From an uncultured Nitrospirota bacterium (lineage in GTDB: Bacteria > Nitrospirota > Nitrospiria > Nitrospirales > UBA8639), in assembly GCA_937139405.1 (NCBI GenBank), contig CAKZPV010000035.1, positions 1 through 42,834 of the forward strand: a stretch of 42,834 bases of DNA, read 5' to 3'. The notes below the pieces were generated by a model. That model did not search any database, had not been told where the DNA came from, and saw nothing but the letters and a program-made list of their open reading frames with translations. Made by a program: the position numbers and the translations under genes. Below are positions 14,021 through 23,714 of the stretch, piece by piece. Each line of letters starts with the position of its first letter. The stretch's first letter is position 1.

Positions 14021-15278
14021 GGTCTTCGAGCCGTTATTATATCCGTCAAGATACAAAGGGGCGTTTGGGGGCAGGGGTTCTGGCAAGTCTCATTTCTTTG
14101 CAGAGCAACTAATTGAGGAATGCATTGATAATCATGTACGTGCAATATGCGCTCGTGAAATACAAAACTCGATAGATGACAGTGTAAAACAACTGCTCGA
14201 AGACAAGATATATAAATTTGGGCTGCAAGATGCATTCAGGATAACTGATAGGGAGATATCAGGTCCAAATGAAAGTTTGCTTGTGTTCAGGGGTCTTCAA
14301 AAGCACCTAGTCAACAGTGTTAAATCTATGGAAGGTTTCAATAGGCTGTGGGTAGAGGAGGCTCAGACAGTTTCACAACATTCTATTGATGTGATTACCC
14401 CTACAATTCGAGAAGAAGAATCTGAAATATGGTTCTCATGGAATCCTAGTTCACCAACTGACGCAATTGATAAGTTCTTACGCAAAAGACCTCCAGAAGG
14501 GGCAATTGTAGTTAGGGCAAACTATTTAGACAATCCATTCTTTCCAGAGTCACTACGGGAAGATATGGAAGCTGACAAAACCAGTGATTATGCAAAATAT
14601 GAGCATGTTTGGCTTGGTGAATATCAAGATGTGTCGGATATGCAATTTATCTCACGCGAGGTAATAAAGGCGGCAAGAGACAGGCAAAGTCCTCTGCCTG
14701 AAGAGCCCCGCATTATGGGTTTAGATGTGGCCCGGTTTGGTGATGATAAAACGGTCCTGATACTCCGTCATGGGCATAAAGTTAGAAAAATTTGGGATTG
14801 GTCAAAGCTGGACACAATGCAAACTGCGGCAAAAACCGCTGAATTGTGTGACAGGCACACGCCGCAAGCCTTGTTTGTTGATGGAGTCGGGGTAGGAGGA
14901 GGCGTTGTAGACCGCCTTAGAATGCTGGGTGTGAAGGTTATTGATGTGAACGCTGGTGGTAGAGCCATGCGAGATACGCGATACGGTAACAAACGGGCTG
15001 AAATGTGGGCAAATATGCGCGATTGGCTTCGAGATGTTGGTGAAATCCCTGATCATGATCATTTGGAAATGGAACTACAATCACCTGAATATCGCTATGA
15101 TAATCAAAACCGTGTGTTTCTGGAAAAAAAGGAAGATATGAAAAAGCGGGGGATGCCTTCACCGGACTATGCTGATGCTCTTGCTTTGACATTCGCGCAG
15201 CCTGTTAGGCAAAGAATGCAAGGAAACCGACCAAAAAAGAATTGGCACAAAGATTATAATCCGCTGGCCGGTGTATGA
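13992..15278 (+). CDS. terL: terminase large subunit, PBSX type
   Basis: 428 residues. Walker A GGRGSGKS at 26-33, Walker B RLWVEEA at 118-124, and a C-terminal RNase H-like nuclease opening with MGLDVARFGDD (D245), then VDGVGVGGGVVDRL and PDYADALAL. It matches PBSX-type large terminases that pump DNA into the procapsid and cut it. The start is TTG at 13992; no ATG lies near enough upstream in frame, and the overlap with terS fits. Confidence 0.92.
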   Translation: MSVLTRQVPEVFEPLLYPSRYKGAFGGRGSGKSHFFAEQLIEECIDNHVRAICAREIQNSIDDSVKQLLEDKIYKFGLQDAFRITDREISGPNESLLVFRGLQKHLVNSVKSMEGFNRLWVEEAQTVSQHSIDVITPTIREEESEIWFSWNPSSPTDAIDKFLRKRPPEGAIVVRANYLDNPFFPESLREDMEADKTSDYAKYEHVWLGEYQDVSDMQFISREVIKAARDRQSPLPEEPRIMGLDVARFGDDKTVLILRHGHKVRKIWDWSKLDTMQTAAKTAELCDRHTPQALFVDGVGVGGGVVDRLRMLGVKVIDVNAGGRAMRDTRYGNKRAEMWANMRDWLRDVGEIPDHDHLEMELQSPEYRYDNQNRVFLEKKEDMKKRGMPSPDYADALALTFAQPVRQRMQGNRPKKNWHKDYNPLAGV

Positions 15279-15784
15279 TTGAATTTCACCCGGTTAATTT
15301 GGTTGATATCAGGTTCATAGTTGAGAATTTACGACAGTCAGACAGTGACGAGATTTATTGCCAGATCGATGATGCTGCTATGCTGATCGACTTGGCAATG
15401 GAACTAAATTCTACCATTTGCAGGTTGCGAGGTGAACCGGTCGCGGCAATATCATTCTCGCCGCTTAATTTGGCAACTGTAGCGGTCAATCTGTTCGGAA
15501 CGGACAAGATAACAAGAGCGATACCTGAAATAACCCGATTTATCTTCACTCAGATGATCCCTGACGCGCTTGTTCAGGGCATTCGTCGCTTTGAAGCCAG
15601 ATCAATTGAAACGCATGCACAGGCTCACCAGTGGCTTGAAGCATGCGGTGCTATTCGTGAAGGCACTCTTGAGCAAGTGGGTGTAAACGGTGAGCGATTT
15701 TTTATGTATGCTCTGACTAAACCAACATTAGATAATTTAAACCCGAAAAGGTGGCAAAATGTGCGTTCAAAAAGCGGCTCGTAA
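15275..15784 (+). CDS. GNAT-like protein of podoviral structural operons (T7 gp13-like)
   Basis: 169 residues, ATGA overlap with terL. The layout (IVENLRQSDSDEIYCQIDDA, VAAISFSPLNLATVAVNLFG, then HQWLEACGAIREGTLEQVG) follows the acetyltransferase-like fold known in T7 gp13 relatives (DUF2833-type). In T7 the protein is needed for virion assembly. Catalysis is not shown here. Assignment to the gp13 group is by fold pattern and position. Confidence 0.6.
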   Translation: MIEFHPVNLVDIRFIVENLRQSDSDEIYCQIDDAAMLIDLAMELNSTICRLRGEPVAAISFSPLNLATVAVNLFGTDKITRAIPEITRFIFTQMIPDALVQGIRRFEARSIETHAQAHQWLEACGAIREGTLEQVGVNGERFFMYALTKPTLDNLNPKRWQNVRSKSGS

Positions 15785-16055
15785 GATCAGGAAAACAGTG
15801 GATGACACCACTGGATACACCGGCAGAAAAGAAGCGGCGAGTGATGCTAGGCAAAATGCGCGTGAAGTGGCGCGAGCTGCGGCTGAAACCGGTGTTGTTG
15901 GTGATCGAAACGATAACAGTGAGATTAACCGGCGTACAAAGGCCAAATCCCGGCGTTCGCGCGGCTTCAAGCGTAATATCTTCACTTCTTTGTTGGGTGA
16001 TAGTTCATTCGGCAAGAGTATCAAATCCGCTTTGAAATTAGGACAAACTTCATAA
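15759..16055 (+). CDS. hypothetical structural-operon protein, 98 residues
   Basis: Starts MCVQKAARKIRKTVDDTTGY and ends RGFKRNIFTSLLGDSSFGKS. It is strongly basic and alanine/arginine-rich in the middle. It overlaps the previous gene by 26 bases and the portal start by one base. Small proteins just before the portal in T7-like operons are often minor virion or assembly factors; no family is recognised. Confidence 0.6.
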   Translation: MCVQKAARKIRKTVDDTTGYTGRKEAASDARQNAREVARAAAETGVVGDRNDNSEINRRTKAKSRRSRGFKRNIFTSLLGDSSFGKSIKSALKLGQTS

Positions 16056-17713
16056 TGGGTATTGTTGACGACCTTCTAAAGCGCAAGACAGAGTTGGAAT
16101 CTGATTGCTCGCCCTGGAAGGATCACATACGCGATGTTGCGAAATACGTCCTGCCGACTATGGCACATCGGGAGGTGACCGACGTTGTTCGTGCAATTGC
16201 TGGTGAGCCAAATTCTGCTTATACCTCACCTGAGTTGTATGATCATACGGCTGTTATGGCTATTCAGCGCCTTACCGCTGGTGAGATATCACTGAATATG
16301 CCGTCATCTTCCATTTGGCATGACTTGAAGAAGTCGGATCCATTTGCCCCAGACGCAAATCAGGAAGAAAAAGAATTTTTTGAAAAACTGCGTAACTACC
16401 TGTTCAAGATGCGCTACAATCCAAAGACTGGCTTTGCGGTGGCTTCCAAGGCTGCAATCAAGTCTCGTTGTGCATTTGGTACCGGTGTTATGTACGTGTC
16501 AGAGTTGATGGGTCAGGGTTCAAGCGTTCCTTTGTCTTATCGTTATGTGCCAATTTTAGAAAATAATCTCGGCGCAAACTTTGAAGGCATTGTTGATACA
16601 AATTTCAGGGTATTCACTCGAACTGCCTCACAATGTGTTGAGAAGTGGGGAAATAAATGTTCACCAAAGGTTAGATCAGATGCTGGTGATCCTGGTAAGT
16701 CAAATCGGACAGTTCAATTGCTTCATGGTGTGTTACCAAAGCGTGATTTTACAGACAAATCAGGAAAAAACTTCACAAGCTTTTATGTGGAGGTAGAGGA
16801 ACGGCATCTTATTCGCGAGAATGGATACTTTGAGTTTCCTTATATCGTGTTGCATTGGGATAGAGAAAGCCAAGGGCCGTATTCTGAAGGCCCGGTATCG
16901 ATGGCGATATCAGAGATTAAATCTCTCCAGTTAATGAGCAAGGAAGAATATACTGCTGCTCAACAATGGGTAAATCCTCCCACAGCGCAAACAGATGATG
17001 ATCACAATCGCCCTGACCTCAGCCCCGGCGCTCCTAATCCCGGTATGCTGAATGAGCGTGGTGAATTGTTGATCAAACCGATTATTCTGCAACAAAACCC
17101 AGGCATGGCGCGGGAGATTATCCAAACCAAACAGGAAAATCTAAAAGAGGCGCTATATGTGAACCTCTGGCAGATATTGATTTCAAATCCGAATATGACC
17201 GCAACAGAGGCCATGATCAGAAGCCAGGAGAAGGGTGATTTGCTTGGCCCGTCTGGTTTGTCTCTGCAAGTTGGTCTTGCAGATATGGTTGATCGGGAAA
17301 TAGCTGTATTGGGTCGCAAGGGTGCGTTTGAAGCCGGTTCAAGGCTGGAAGCACCCGATTCAATGTCTGATCAGCCAATTGGTGTTGGTTTTACCGGTCC
17401 ATTGGATAAAATGCGGCGTATGCCTGAATTGCAGGGTATTGATCGGGCAATTGAAATGGCCGGCAGACTTGCAGAAGTTGGCGATAACAGCGGCGTTGAG
17501 CGTTTGGACGGTGATAAGATCATGGATCACACTCAGGACATTGGTGGTGCTCCGGCTGATATCTTCAAGTCTGATGATCAGGTACTGGCTGATCGTGAAG
17601 TCAAACAAGAACAAATGGCTCAACAGCAAGAGATTGAACAAATGCAACAGGGTGGTGATGCTGCCCAAGCTGCCGGGCAGGGTATGCAGGCGATAGCCGA
17701 AGCTGCTGCATGA
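16055..17713 (+). CDS. portal (head-to-tail connector) protein, T7 type
   Basis: 552 residues in the podoviral head-to-tail connecting protein family (PF12236): DVAKYVLPTMAHRE, LYDHTAVMAIQRLTAGEISL, FGTGVMYVSE, and a stem/clip part with SEGPVSMAISEIKSLQLMSK, NPNMTATEAMIR. It forms the dodecameric ring at one capsid vertex through which DNA passes. The C-terminal 50 residues are glutamine-rich, as in relatives. It overlaps the next ATG by four bases. Confidence 0.9.
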   Translation: MGIVDDLLKRKTELESDCSPWKDHIRDVAKYVLPTMAHREVTDVVRAIAGEPNSAYTSPELYDHTAVMAIQRLTAGEISLNMPSSSIWHDLKKSDPFAPDANQEEKEFFEKLRNYLFKMRYNPKTGFAVASKAAIKSRCAFGTGVMYVSELMGQGSSVPLSYRYVPILENNLGANFEGIVDTNFRVFTRTASQCVEKWGNKCSPKVRSDAGDPGKSNRTVQLLHGVLPKRDFTDKSGKNFTSFYVEVEERHLIRENGYFEFPYIVLHWDRESQGPYSEGPVSMAISEIKSLQLMSKEEYTAAQQWVNPPTAQTDDDHNRPDLSPGAPNPGMLNERGELLIKPIILQQNPGMAREIIQTKQENLKEALYVNLWQILISNPNMTATEAMIRSQEKGDLLGPSGLSLQVGLADMVDREIAVLGRKGAFEAGSRLEAPDSMSDQPIGVGFTGPLDKMRRMPELQGIDRAIEMAGRLAEVGDNSGVERLDGDKIMDHTQDIGGAPADIFKSDDQVLADREVKQEQMAQQQEIEQMQQGGDAAQAAGQGMQAIAEAAA

Positions 17714-18033
17714 AAACATTAAGTGATTTGTTCCCTGAGGGAACCAGCCCAAAGGCATTAGAGCGCCTTATGGGATCGTATGAACGTGTCTTTTTCGGAC
17801 GTGGTGCAAGTAAGGAAGACCAACAAATTGTGTTGGCTGACTTGGCTACGTTCTCCAAGCATTTCTTTGTAGATGGGGCCAAAGCCTCAAATGAAGAAAT
17901 TCGCGAGGCCAACGGAATGCGGCTTATTATGGGCCGCATTATCCGTTTAGGACTTGGCGAAAATGGCGATCTGTCTGCGCTTTACAAAGCTGTAGTCAGA
18001 CAAACCGCAACAAACAAGGATAAACAAACATGA
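17710..18033 (+). CDS. Bbp19-like phage protein, 107 residues
   Basis: The pattern YERVFFGRGASKEDQQIVLA and DLATFSKHFFVDG, then REANGMRLIMGRII, matches small Bbp19-type proteins found between portal and scaffold genes of podoviruses. Their function is not settled. It overlaps both neighbours by four bases. Confidence 0.7.
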   Translation: MKTLSDLFPEGTSPKALERLMGSYERVFFGRGASKEDQQIVLADLATFSKHFFVDGAKASNEEIREANGMRLIMGRIIRLGLGENGDLSALYKAVVRQTATNKDKQT

Positions 18034-18884
18034 CCGATCAAAACGGGTCTGATCAATCAGGCAACCCAGGCGATCAAAACGGAGGCGCACCCAATGGATC
18101 AGGTGACGCCGCTGTGAACCCATTTTCTGGCCTCGAAGGAGACAACCAGATCTGGATCGAAGCAAAGGGTGCAAAGTCAGTTGCTGACGTTGTTACCATG
18201 GCGCGAAACTCTGAAAAAATGACTGGTGGCTTACAGTTGCCAGCCAAAAATGCAAAACCAGAAGATATTTCTTCTTTCTTTGACAAAGCAGTGAAAAACT
18301 TCATGCCTGAAGACGCATCCGGTTATGATTTCGCTATGCCTGAGGGCATGCCGGAAAACATGCCTTACGATGTTGAAATGTCAGATAACATGAAGTCATG
18401 GATGCATGACAGCGGGATTCCCCCGCAGATGGCAGACAAATTTCATGGTCACATTGTCAATGAGTTTATGATTCCTGCTTACGAGGCAGAACTCGCGGAG
18501 GTTCAGCAAATGGTTGATACTTCCAACACTCTCTTAAAAAAGGAGTGGGGGGAACCTGACAGCCAGGAATTTAAAACCCAGATGGAATACACCATGAAGG
18601 CCGTAAACGGTTTTGATGGCTACAAGGATGCATTGATACAAGCCGGGGCGATAGATGAAGATAATAACATCTTGAACGCTGCTTTATTGATGCCGCTTGC
18701 CAAACTGGGTGAATTGCATTTTTCAGAAGACGGCCTGGTGACTGGTGACAACAACGAGCCAAACCCATTTGCAGATGATACTCGAAACTGGACCAAGTCC
18801 AAGGATATTATCGCAGCCGATCCAGCCAAAGCAAAAAGCCTTATTACCGCAGCCGGGAAAAACCCTGCTGATTATGGGCTTTGA
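18030..18884 (+). CDS. scaffolding protein
   Basis: 284 residues. An acidic, glycine/asparagine-rich disordered N-terminus, then helical parts (KSVADVVTMARNSEKMTGGL, PEDASGYDFAMPEGMPENMP), an elongated helix (AYEAELAEVQQMVDTSNTLL) and a C-terminal end with ITAAGKNPADYGL. The position directly before the capsid gene and the low-complexity acidic content are those of T7-like capsid-assembly scaffolds. Confidence 0.8.
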   Translation: MTDQNGSDQSGNPGDQNGGAPNGSGDAAVNPFSGLEGDNQIWIEAKGAKSVADVVTMARNSEKMTGGLQLPAKNAKPEDISSFFDKAVKNFMPEDASGYDFAMPEGMPENMPYDVEMSDNMKSWMHDSGIPPQMADKFHGHIVNEFMIPAYEAELAEVQQMVDTSNTLLKKEWGEPDSQEFKTQMEYTMKAVNGFDGYKDALIQAGAIDEDNNILNAALLMPLAKLGELHFSEDGLVTGDNNEPNPFADDTRNWTKSKDIIAADPAKAKSLITAAGKNPADYGL

Positions 18885-18901
18885 TTTAAAGGAAAAATAC
18901 A

Positions 18902-19927
18902 ATGGCTGTCGCTAAAATTACAGACATCATTACGCCGGAAATTTATCTCGGTTATCGTGCCGAGCAATTTCCAGAACTGAATGCTTTTGCCAAATCCGGC
19001 ATTTACACTTCACCGCCTCCCGAGGTGGTTTCACAGTTAAACGCCGGGGGTGATACAATCAATTCACCTTATTGGGATTATATCCCACGCACTGCGCCAC
19101 AGATTCCATCTGATAATGATGGGGCCAGCATTACACCTAAAAAGGTTGGCGCTGAAAAAATGCGTATGCGCAAGCAATATTGGGTAGAAGCCTGGTCCGC
19201 AATGGATCTGACTGGCATTATGGCCACCGGCAACAGAAAAGACCCAGAGGCTCACCTTTTGAGGTCGCTGGCAAACTATTGGATGGGCGCTGAGCAGACA
19301 ATGCTGATTGCCTCCTGCATTGGTTTGTTTGCGGACAATGCTGCGAATGACAGCGGTGATATGACATTCTCGGTTTATTCCGACATTGCCTCGCCACTGG
19401 CTGCAAACAAGTTCTCCCGATCAGCGTTTGACCGTGCGTGTAATACGCTTGGTGATCGTATGGGCGATGTTGTGGCTATTGCTATGCATTCATCTGTGTA
19501 TCTGTCGTTGCATGACAATGACGATATTGATTTTGTGCATGATTCAAAGCTGGAAAAAGACATTCCTTATTACAAGGGTCGTCTTGTGATTGTGGATGAC
19601 CAAATGCCGGTAACTGCGGGAAGTAATTCAGACAAATATACTTCATATCTGTTTGGTCGTGGGGCGTTTGCAATGGCAAAGGCATCGCTCGATGCTGATT
19701 ATGTCATTGAATCCGAGCGCGAGCCTCTGACTGGCAACGGCGGCGGTCAAACCACTACTGTTGTTCGTGAACAGTGCCTGTTGCACCCAATGGGGGCAGA
19801 TTGGCTTGAGGGTTCGGTGGCAGGCGTTTCACCAACTGAAACAGAGTTGAAGGCTGCTGCCAACTGGGATCGCAAATATGCTCGCAAGAACATTAAAATT
19901 GCGTCTTTGGAAACCAACGCGGCTTAA
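18902..19927 (+). CDS. major capsid protein
   Basis: 341 residues, preceded by AAAGGA. The N-terminal IITPEIYLGYRAEQFPELNA and the later DRACNTLGDRMGDVVAIAMH, GRLVIVDDQMP, LLHPMGADWLEGSVAG segments match HK97-fold capsid proteins of podoviruses. It follows the scaffold gene and is itself followed by a terminator, which agrees with a need for high, separate expression. Confidence 0.88.
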   Translation: MAVAKITDIITPEIYLGYRAEQFPELNAFAKSGIYTSPPPEVVSQLNAGGDTINSPYWDYIPRTAPQIPSDNDGASITPKKVGAEKMRMRKQYWVEAWSAMDLTGIMATGNRKDPEAHLLRSLANYWMGAEQTMLIASCIGLFADNAANDSGDMTFSVYSDIASPLAANKFSRSAFDRACNTLGDRMGDVVAIAMHSSVYLSLHDNDDIDFVHDSKLEKDIPYYKGRLVIVDDQMPVTAGSNSDKYTSYLFGRGAFAMAKASLDADYVIESEREPLTGNGGGQTTTVVREQCLLHPMGADWLEGSVAGVSPTETELKAAANWDRKYARKNIKIASLETNAA

Positions 19928-19947
19928 TCCGCCCAATTGAGACTTAG

Positions 19948-19974
19948 ACCGGGCAGGGCAACTTGTCCGGTTTT
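19948..19974 (+). terminator. intrinsic terminator after the capsid gene
   Basis: ACCGGGCA (19948-19955), an 8-base loop and TGTCCGGT (19964-19971) followed by TTTCTC. One G-T pair in an 8-bp stem. It sits 20 bp after the capsid stop, so downstream tail genes are probably expressed by partial read-through. Confidence 0.75.
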
Positions 19975-19998
19975 CTCATGCAAAAAAGGAATTATCAA

Positions 19999-20373
19999 AT
20001 GTCGCTCAAATCAGAAATCAAAAAAGAAAAAGATATTGTTCGTCGCAATCACCTGCAACGACAATTGAATGGCCCTGCTGCAATTGCTCACATGACCAAC
20101 AAGGTTGATGTGAAAAAAGAGGCTCGTATCAAACTAACTGACGAGGTTTCAAAGATTGGCACTAAAAACCGCCTGGAAGCTGAAGCGCTCGGGAAAAGGG
20201 CTCTTGCCAAGGCTCAGGTCAAAGCTGCTGGTGAGGCAAAGAAGGCGGCGGCGGCTGCTAAAGCAAAAGCTGAACAGGCAGAGGTTGAATCTGTCGAGTT
20301 TAACGAACTGGCCGCGGTCAAGCAGCACAATGCTGAACTTGAAGCCAAACTGGCTGAATATGAGGGGAAATAA
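19999..20373 (+). CDS. coiled-coil protein, 124 residues
   Basis: Start at ATG 19999 (MSLKSEIKKEKDIVRRNHLQ) after AAAAGGA, downstream of the terminator. The second half is a long alanine/lysine/glutamate coiled coil (KAQVKAAGEAKKAAAAAKAK). It lies between capsid and tail genes. No family is recognised. Confidence 0.6.
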   Translation: MSLKSEIKKEKDIVRRNHLQRQLNGPAAIAHMTNKVDVKKEARIKLTDEVSKIGTKNRLEAEALGKRALAKAQVKAAGEAKKAAAAAKAKAEQAEVESVEFNELAAVKQHNAELEAKLAEYEGK

Positions 20374-20376
20374 CCC

Positions 20377-20661
20377 ATGGATAGCTATAACAGCACCTTC
20401 GGGGCAATTGGCCAATCTTCAAGTGCAAATGGTGATGTTTGCGACGCAATCATATCCGGTACATTTGTCGGGACTGTCGCGCTTGAAGTACAGGATGCAA
20501 CCGGGAATTGGGTTGAGGTGGATTCTTGGACTGCCCCGGCTAAATCTCTCAACAATGAGGCTGCATTCGCTCGTAAATGGCGGTTGAACTGTACTGCTTA
20601 CACCTCTGGCACTGTTGATTATGAGTTATCTGCTGGTCGTTCGCGAGATTTGAAGCGCTGA
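20377..20661 (+). CDS. small beta-rich protein, possible head decoration or fibre base
   Basis: 94 residues, MDSYNSTFGAIGQSSSANGD, then an SGTFVGTVALEVQDATGNWV strand-rich core like short beta-sandwich virion proteins. Start is 3 bases after the previous stop. The position after the capsid gene fits a minor head or tail-base protein; this is an inference. Confidence 0.55.
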   Translation: MDSYNSTFGAIGQSSSANGDVCDAIISGTFVGTVALEVQDATGNWVEVDSWTAPAKSLNNEAAFARKWRLNCTAYTSGTVDYELSAGRSRDLKR

Positions 20662-20662
20662 T

Positions 20663-21250
20663 ATGACTTCATCAATCGCGGCAGTTGATATCTGCAATAT
20701 GGCTCTGGATATGCTGACAGAAGCACCAATCGACTCCATCGATGATGATGATCCGGTTGCAAAGCGCTTCAAGCGGAATTTTGACCAATGGCGTGATTTA
20801 TTTCTGTCAGTGCATCCTTGGAACTTTGCCACAAAGCGAGTCTCAATTGGTGCGGATGCCACAGCGCCGGCACATGGTTGGAATTATCGCTATTTGCTTC
20901 CTGGAGAATGCGTGAGGTTCCTGCCTTTGCGTAAATCTGGTGAGTTTGAAGGTGATATAATCCCCCATGAAATTGAGGGCAGTTATATCCTGACAGATGA
21001 AAAGGCACCATTGAAAGCGCGATATATCTGGCGCAATGAAGATTATGGCTCTTGGTCACCTGAAGCAATCAATGCATTTGCCGGATTGTTGGCTTTTAAG
21101 GTGGCTCTAGCGCTCACTGGGAAGAACTCAGCAAAGCAAACGGCAGAAGTGGAGGCAGATACACTATTAGGCACTGCAAAGCGTCTTGATGGGTTGCAAA
21201 GCCATGTTGAGCGCCCTTCCTATCAAGATGTTATCTCGGTTCGCTATTAA
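20663..21250 (+). CDS. tail tubular protein A (T7 gp11-like adaptor)
   Basis: 195 residues. AAVDICNMALDMLTEAPIDS and the RNFDQWRDLFLSVHPWNFAT block, followed by YLLPGECVRFLPL and a helix-rich end, match the adaptor that joins the portal to the nozzle in T7-like tails. The next gene is the nozzle protein and starts immediately after the stop. Confidence 0.85.
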   Translation: MTSSIAAVDICNMALDMLTEAPIDSIDDDDPVAKRFKRNFDQWRDLFLSVHPWNFATKRVSIGADATAPAHGWNYRYLLPGECVRFLPLRKSGEFEGDIIPHEIEGSYILTDEKAPLKARYIWRNEDYGSWSPEAINAFAGLLAFKVALALTGKNSAKQTAEVEADTLLGTAKRLDGLQSHVERPSYQDVISVRY

Positions 21251-23713
21251 ATGACAGTCTACCCAATCAAAGCAACATTTGTGCGTGGTGAATTATCTCC
21301 CCGGCTACATGGCCGTGTTGATATTGATCACTACAAGATGGGTCTGGAAACCTGCACAAACTTCTATGTTTTGCGGCAAGGTGGCATTCGTCGGCGTCCA
21401 GGTACTGTGTTTGTGTCTGAGGTAAAGGATTCATCCAAGAAAACCAGATTGCTGCCATTCGAATTTAACGAAACGCAGGCTTATGTTGTTGAACTGGGCA
21501 ATTTGTATGCGCGTTTCTATGCATTGACCGGGCAGGTTGAATCTCTTGGCTCGCCTTATGAGATTTCTCATTCGTATCTGGAGGCCAATTTATTCGACAT
21601 TCACTATGAGCAATCTGCTGATGTGCTGTATTTGGCCCATGGTGATTATTTCCCAAGCACTCTGACACGGACAACTGAAACCAATTGGGCAGTTGCGGAT
21701 TTTGAAGCAGAAGATGGTCCATATTTGGATGAAATTTCAGACGGAACCAGCCTAACGCTCGATGGTACCGGCGCGGTGCACCCGATAATGACCAGCAACG
21801 TGCTTCCAGCGGGTTTCACGGTTGCGGCAAGTAACAGTTCTGCAAGTGCATGGCATGCCTTTGATAGTGATCCAGATACCGCTATTGATCTGGGCAGCAT
21901 TGGTGGGGCATGGTTGGATATCACTCTGAATGCATCAAAAGTTGTGGACGGATACACTTTAAGAGCAAGCCGCGTCTACCCAGACAGGCACCCAATGACC
22001 TGGTCATTGCAGGGGTACGATGGGGCGGACTGGGTTACACTTGATTATATCGAAAATGAAACCGGTTGGGATCGTGGTGAAACCAGGCACTTCCCTTTTG
22101 CGAATACAAAGTCATTTTCCCGATACCGCATTTTTGTCCATGCAACCTCTGACAATAACAACGCTCAAATTGCTTCATTTATTTTGCACTGGAAACAAAC
22201 GGACCAAACAGGGATTACTTTAACGGCATCGGCTGTGACTGGCATTAATTCTGGCTCTGGTTTCATCGCCTCTGATGTTAATCGCACAATCAGGCTGTAT
22301 GGTACAGATGGAATGTGGCGTTGGGCAAAGATTGATGCTGTGAACTCGACGACCAACGTTGATGTAACAATTGGTGACCAAGCCTTTCTTGACCTCAATC
22401 CAATCTATCGATGGAAATTATCGGCATGGGATGCAACCAATGGATATCCCCAGACGGTAGGCTTTTTCAATGAGCGATTGGCCTGGGCTGGTTCAGTGGC
22501 CTACCCAAGAACTGTTTGGTTTTCTGAATCTGCGAATTACAATGGTTATCGGATATCTTCACCATTGGTTGATTCCGATGGTGTAACTATCACCATGACA
22601 GGCGGGAAGATCAACAAAATTCAGTTTATCAAAGATATCTATGATCTGGCAGTTGGCACTACGCAAACAGTCCGAACAGTTGGCGCTGCATCATCTTCAA
22701 GTCCATTTGCTGCGGGAAATGTTGAGCAGAGACAGCAAACAACAGAAGGCTCAAGCCATATTCAGCCAATTACGGTTGGCGAGACAACCATTTACGTCGA
22801 TTATTACAAAAAGAGACTGCGTGAATTTACCTATTCATTCGAATTGAATGGCTATCAGGCACCTGAACTATCAGTTCTTTCCGATCACATATACCGATCT
22901 GGGGTTACTTCTGTTTCATACCAGGCGATACCGGATAATTTGATCTGGATTGGCCTTGGTAATGGTCGTTTGGGCTGCACTACCTTTGAGAAAAACCAAT
23001 CCATTGTTGGTATGGTTCAAATGTTTATCTCTGGTGGATCCTCAACAGATGAAGCAATTGTTGAAAGTCATTGCACGGTACCAACCGAAAGCGGTGACAG
23101 ACTTTGGATGATCGTTAAACGCACAATCAACGGCGTTACCAAGCGATATGTCGAATATATGGCTGAGCCGTTTGAAGAAGGCAACATTGAGGATGGGATA
23201 TTCTTTGACAGTTCGGTCACGGCAACCGGTTCAGACTTTACAACAATATCCGGTTTGGACCATCTGGAAGGCGAAACAATAGGTGTTTTGGCTGATGGCG
23301 TTGACATTGGGGATGCAGTTGTTGCTTCGGGGCAAATAACGCTTCCAGGCAGCGTCAGCGCGGACAAAGCAACAGTGGGCCTCAGGTACCAAAGCTATGG
23401 CAAAACCTTGCGTATGACCGAGGCTGGCAATCAGGACGGCACTGCAATGGGTCGCAAGAAGATAATCAGTGAAATCTTCCTTGATGCTTACGAAGTCGGC
23501 TCAATGAAAGTCGGCACCAAAACAAAGCAGTTCGAAATGTTCGAGCGAAAAATGACTGAAACATTTGGTAGCGCAAAATCCCTGTTTACCGGGTTTGAGA
23601 AAATAAAAACTGAGGGTAAGTGGTCCGGTGATGGGCAAATTGTGTTTCACACTGATCGCGGATATCCGGCAACAATCAGAGCGTTGGTTGCTGGCGTCGA
23701 TGGAGAGCCTTGA
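21251..23713 (+). CDS. tail tubular protein B (nozzle) with F5/8 type C-like insertion
   Basis: 820 residues. The start (YPIKATFVRGELSPRLHGRV, YKMGLETCTNFYVLRQGGIR, RRPGTVF) is diagnostic of podoviral nozzle proteins. Residues about 185-320 contain an inserted domain with WHAFDSDPDTAIDLGSIGG, LQGYDGADWVTLDYI and FSRYRIFVHA, the pattern of a discoidin/F5-8 type C carbohydrate-binding fold. The remaining beta-rich nozzle (YPQTVGFFNERLAWAG, VDYYKKRLREFTY) continues to the end. The insertion could give the tail tip a glycan-binding surface. Confidence 0.85.
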   Translation: MTVYPIKATFVRGELSPRLHGRVDIDHYKMGLETCTNFYVLRQGGIRRRPGTVFVSEVKDSSKKTRLLPFEFNETQAYVVELGNLYARFYALTGQVESLGSPYEISHSYLEANLFDIHYEQSADVLYLAHGDYFPSTLTRTTETNWAVADFEAEDGPYLDEISDGTSLTLDGTGAVHPIMTSNVLPAGFTVAASNSSASAWHAFDSDPDTAIDLGSIGGAWLDITLNASKVVDGYTLRASRVYPDRHPMTWSLQGYDGADWVTLDYIENETGWDRGETRHFPFANTKSFSRYRIFVHATSDNNNAQIASFILHWKQTDQTGITLTASAVTGINSGSGFIASDVNRTIRLYGTDGMWRWAKIDAVNSTTNVDVTIGDQAFLDLNPIYRWKLSAWDATNGYPQTVGFFNERLAWAGSVAYPRTVWFSESANYNGYRISSPLVDSDGVTITMTGGKINKIQFIKDIYDLAVGTTQTVRTVGAASSSSPFAAGNVEQRQQTTEGSSHIQPITVGETTIYVDYYKKRLREFTYSFELNGYQAPELSVLSDHIYRSGVTSVSYQAIPDNLIWIGLGNGRLGCTTFEKNQSIVGMVQMFISGGSSTDEAIVESHCTVPTESGDRLWMIVKRTINGVTKRYVEYMAEPFEEGNIEDGIFFDSSVTATGSDFTTISGLDHLEGETIGVLADGVDIGDAVVASGQITLPGSVSADKATVGLRYQSYGKTLRMTEAGNQDGTAMGRKKIISEIFLDAYEVGSMKVGTKTKQFEMFERKMTETFGSAKSLFTGFEKIKTEGKWSGDGQIVFHTDRGYPATIRALVAGVDGEP

Positions 23714-23714
23714 T

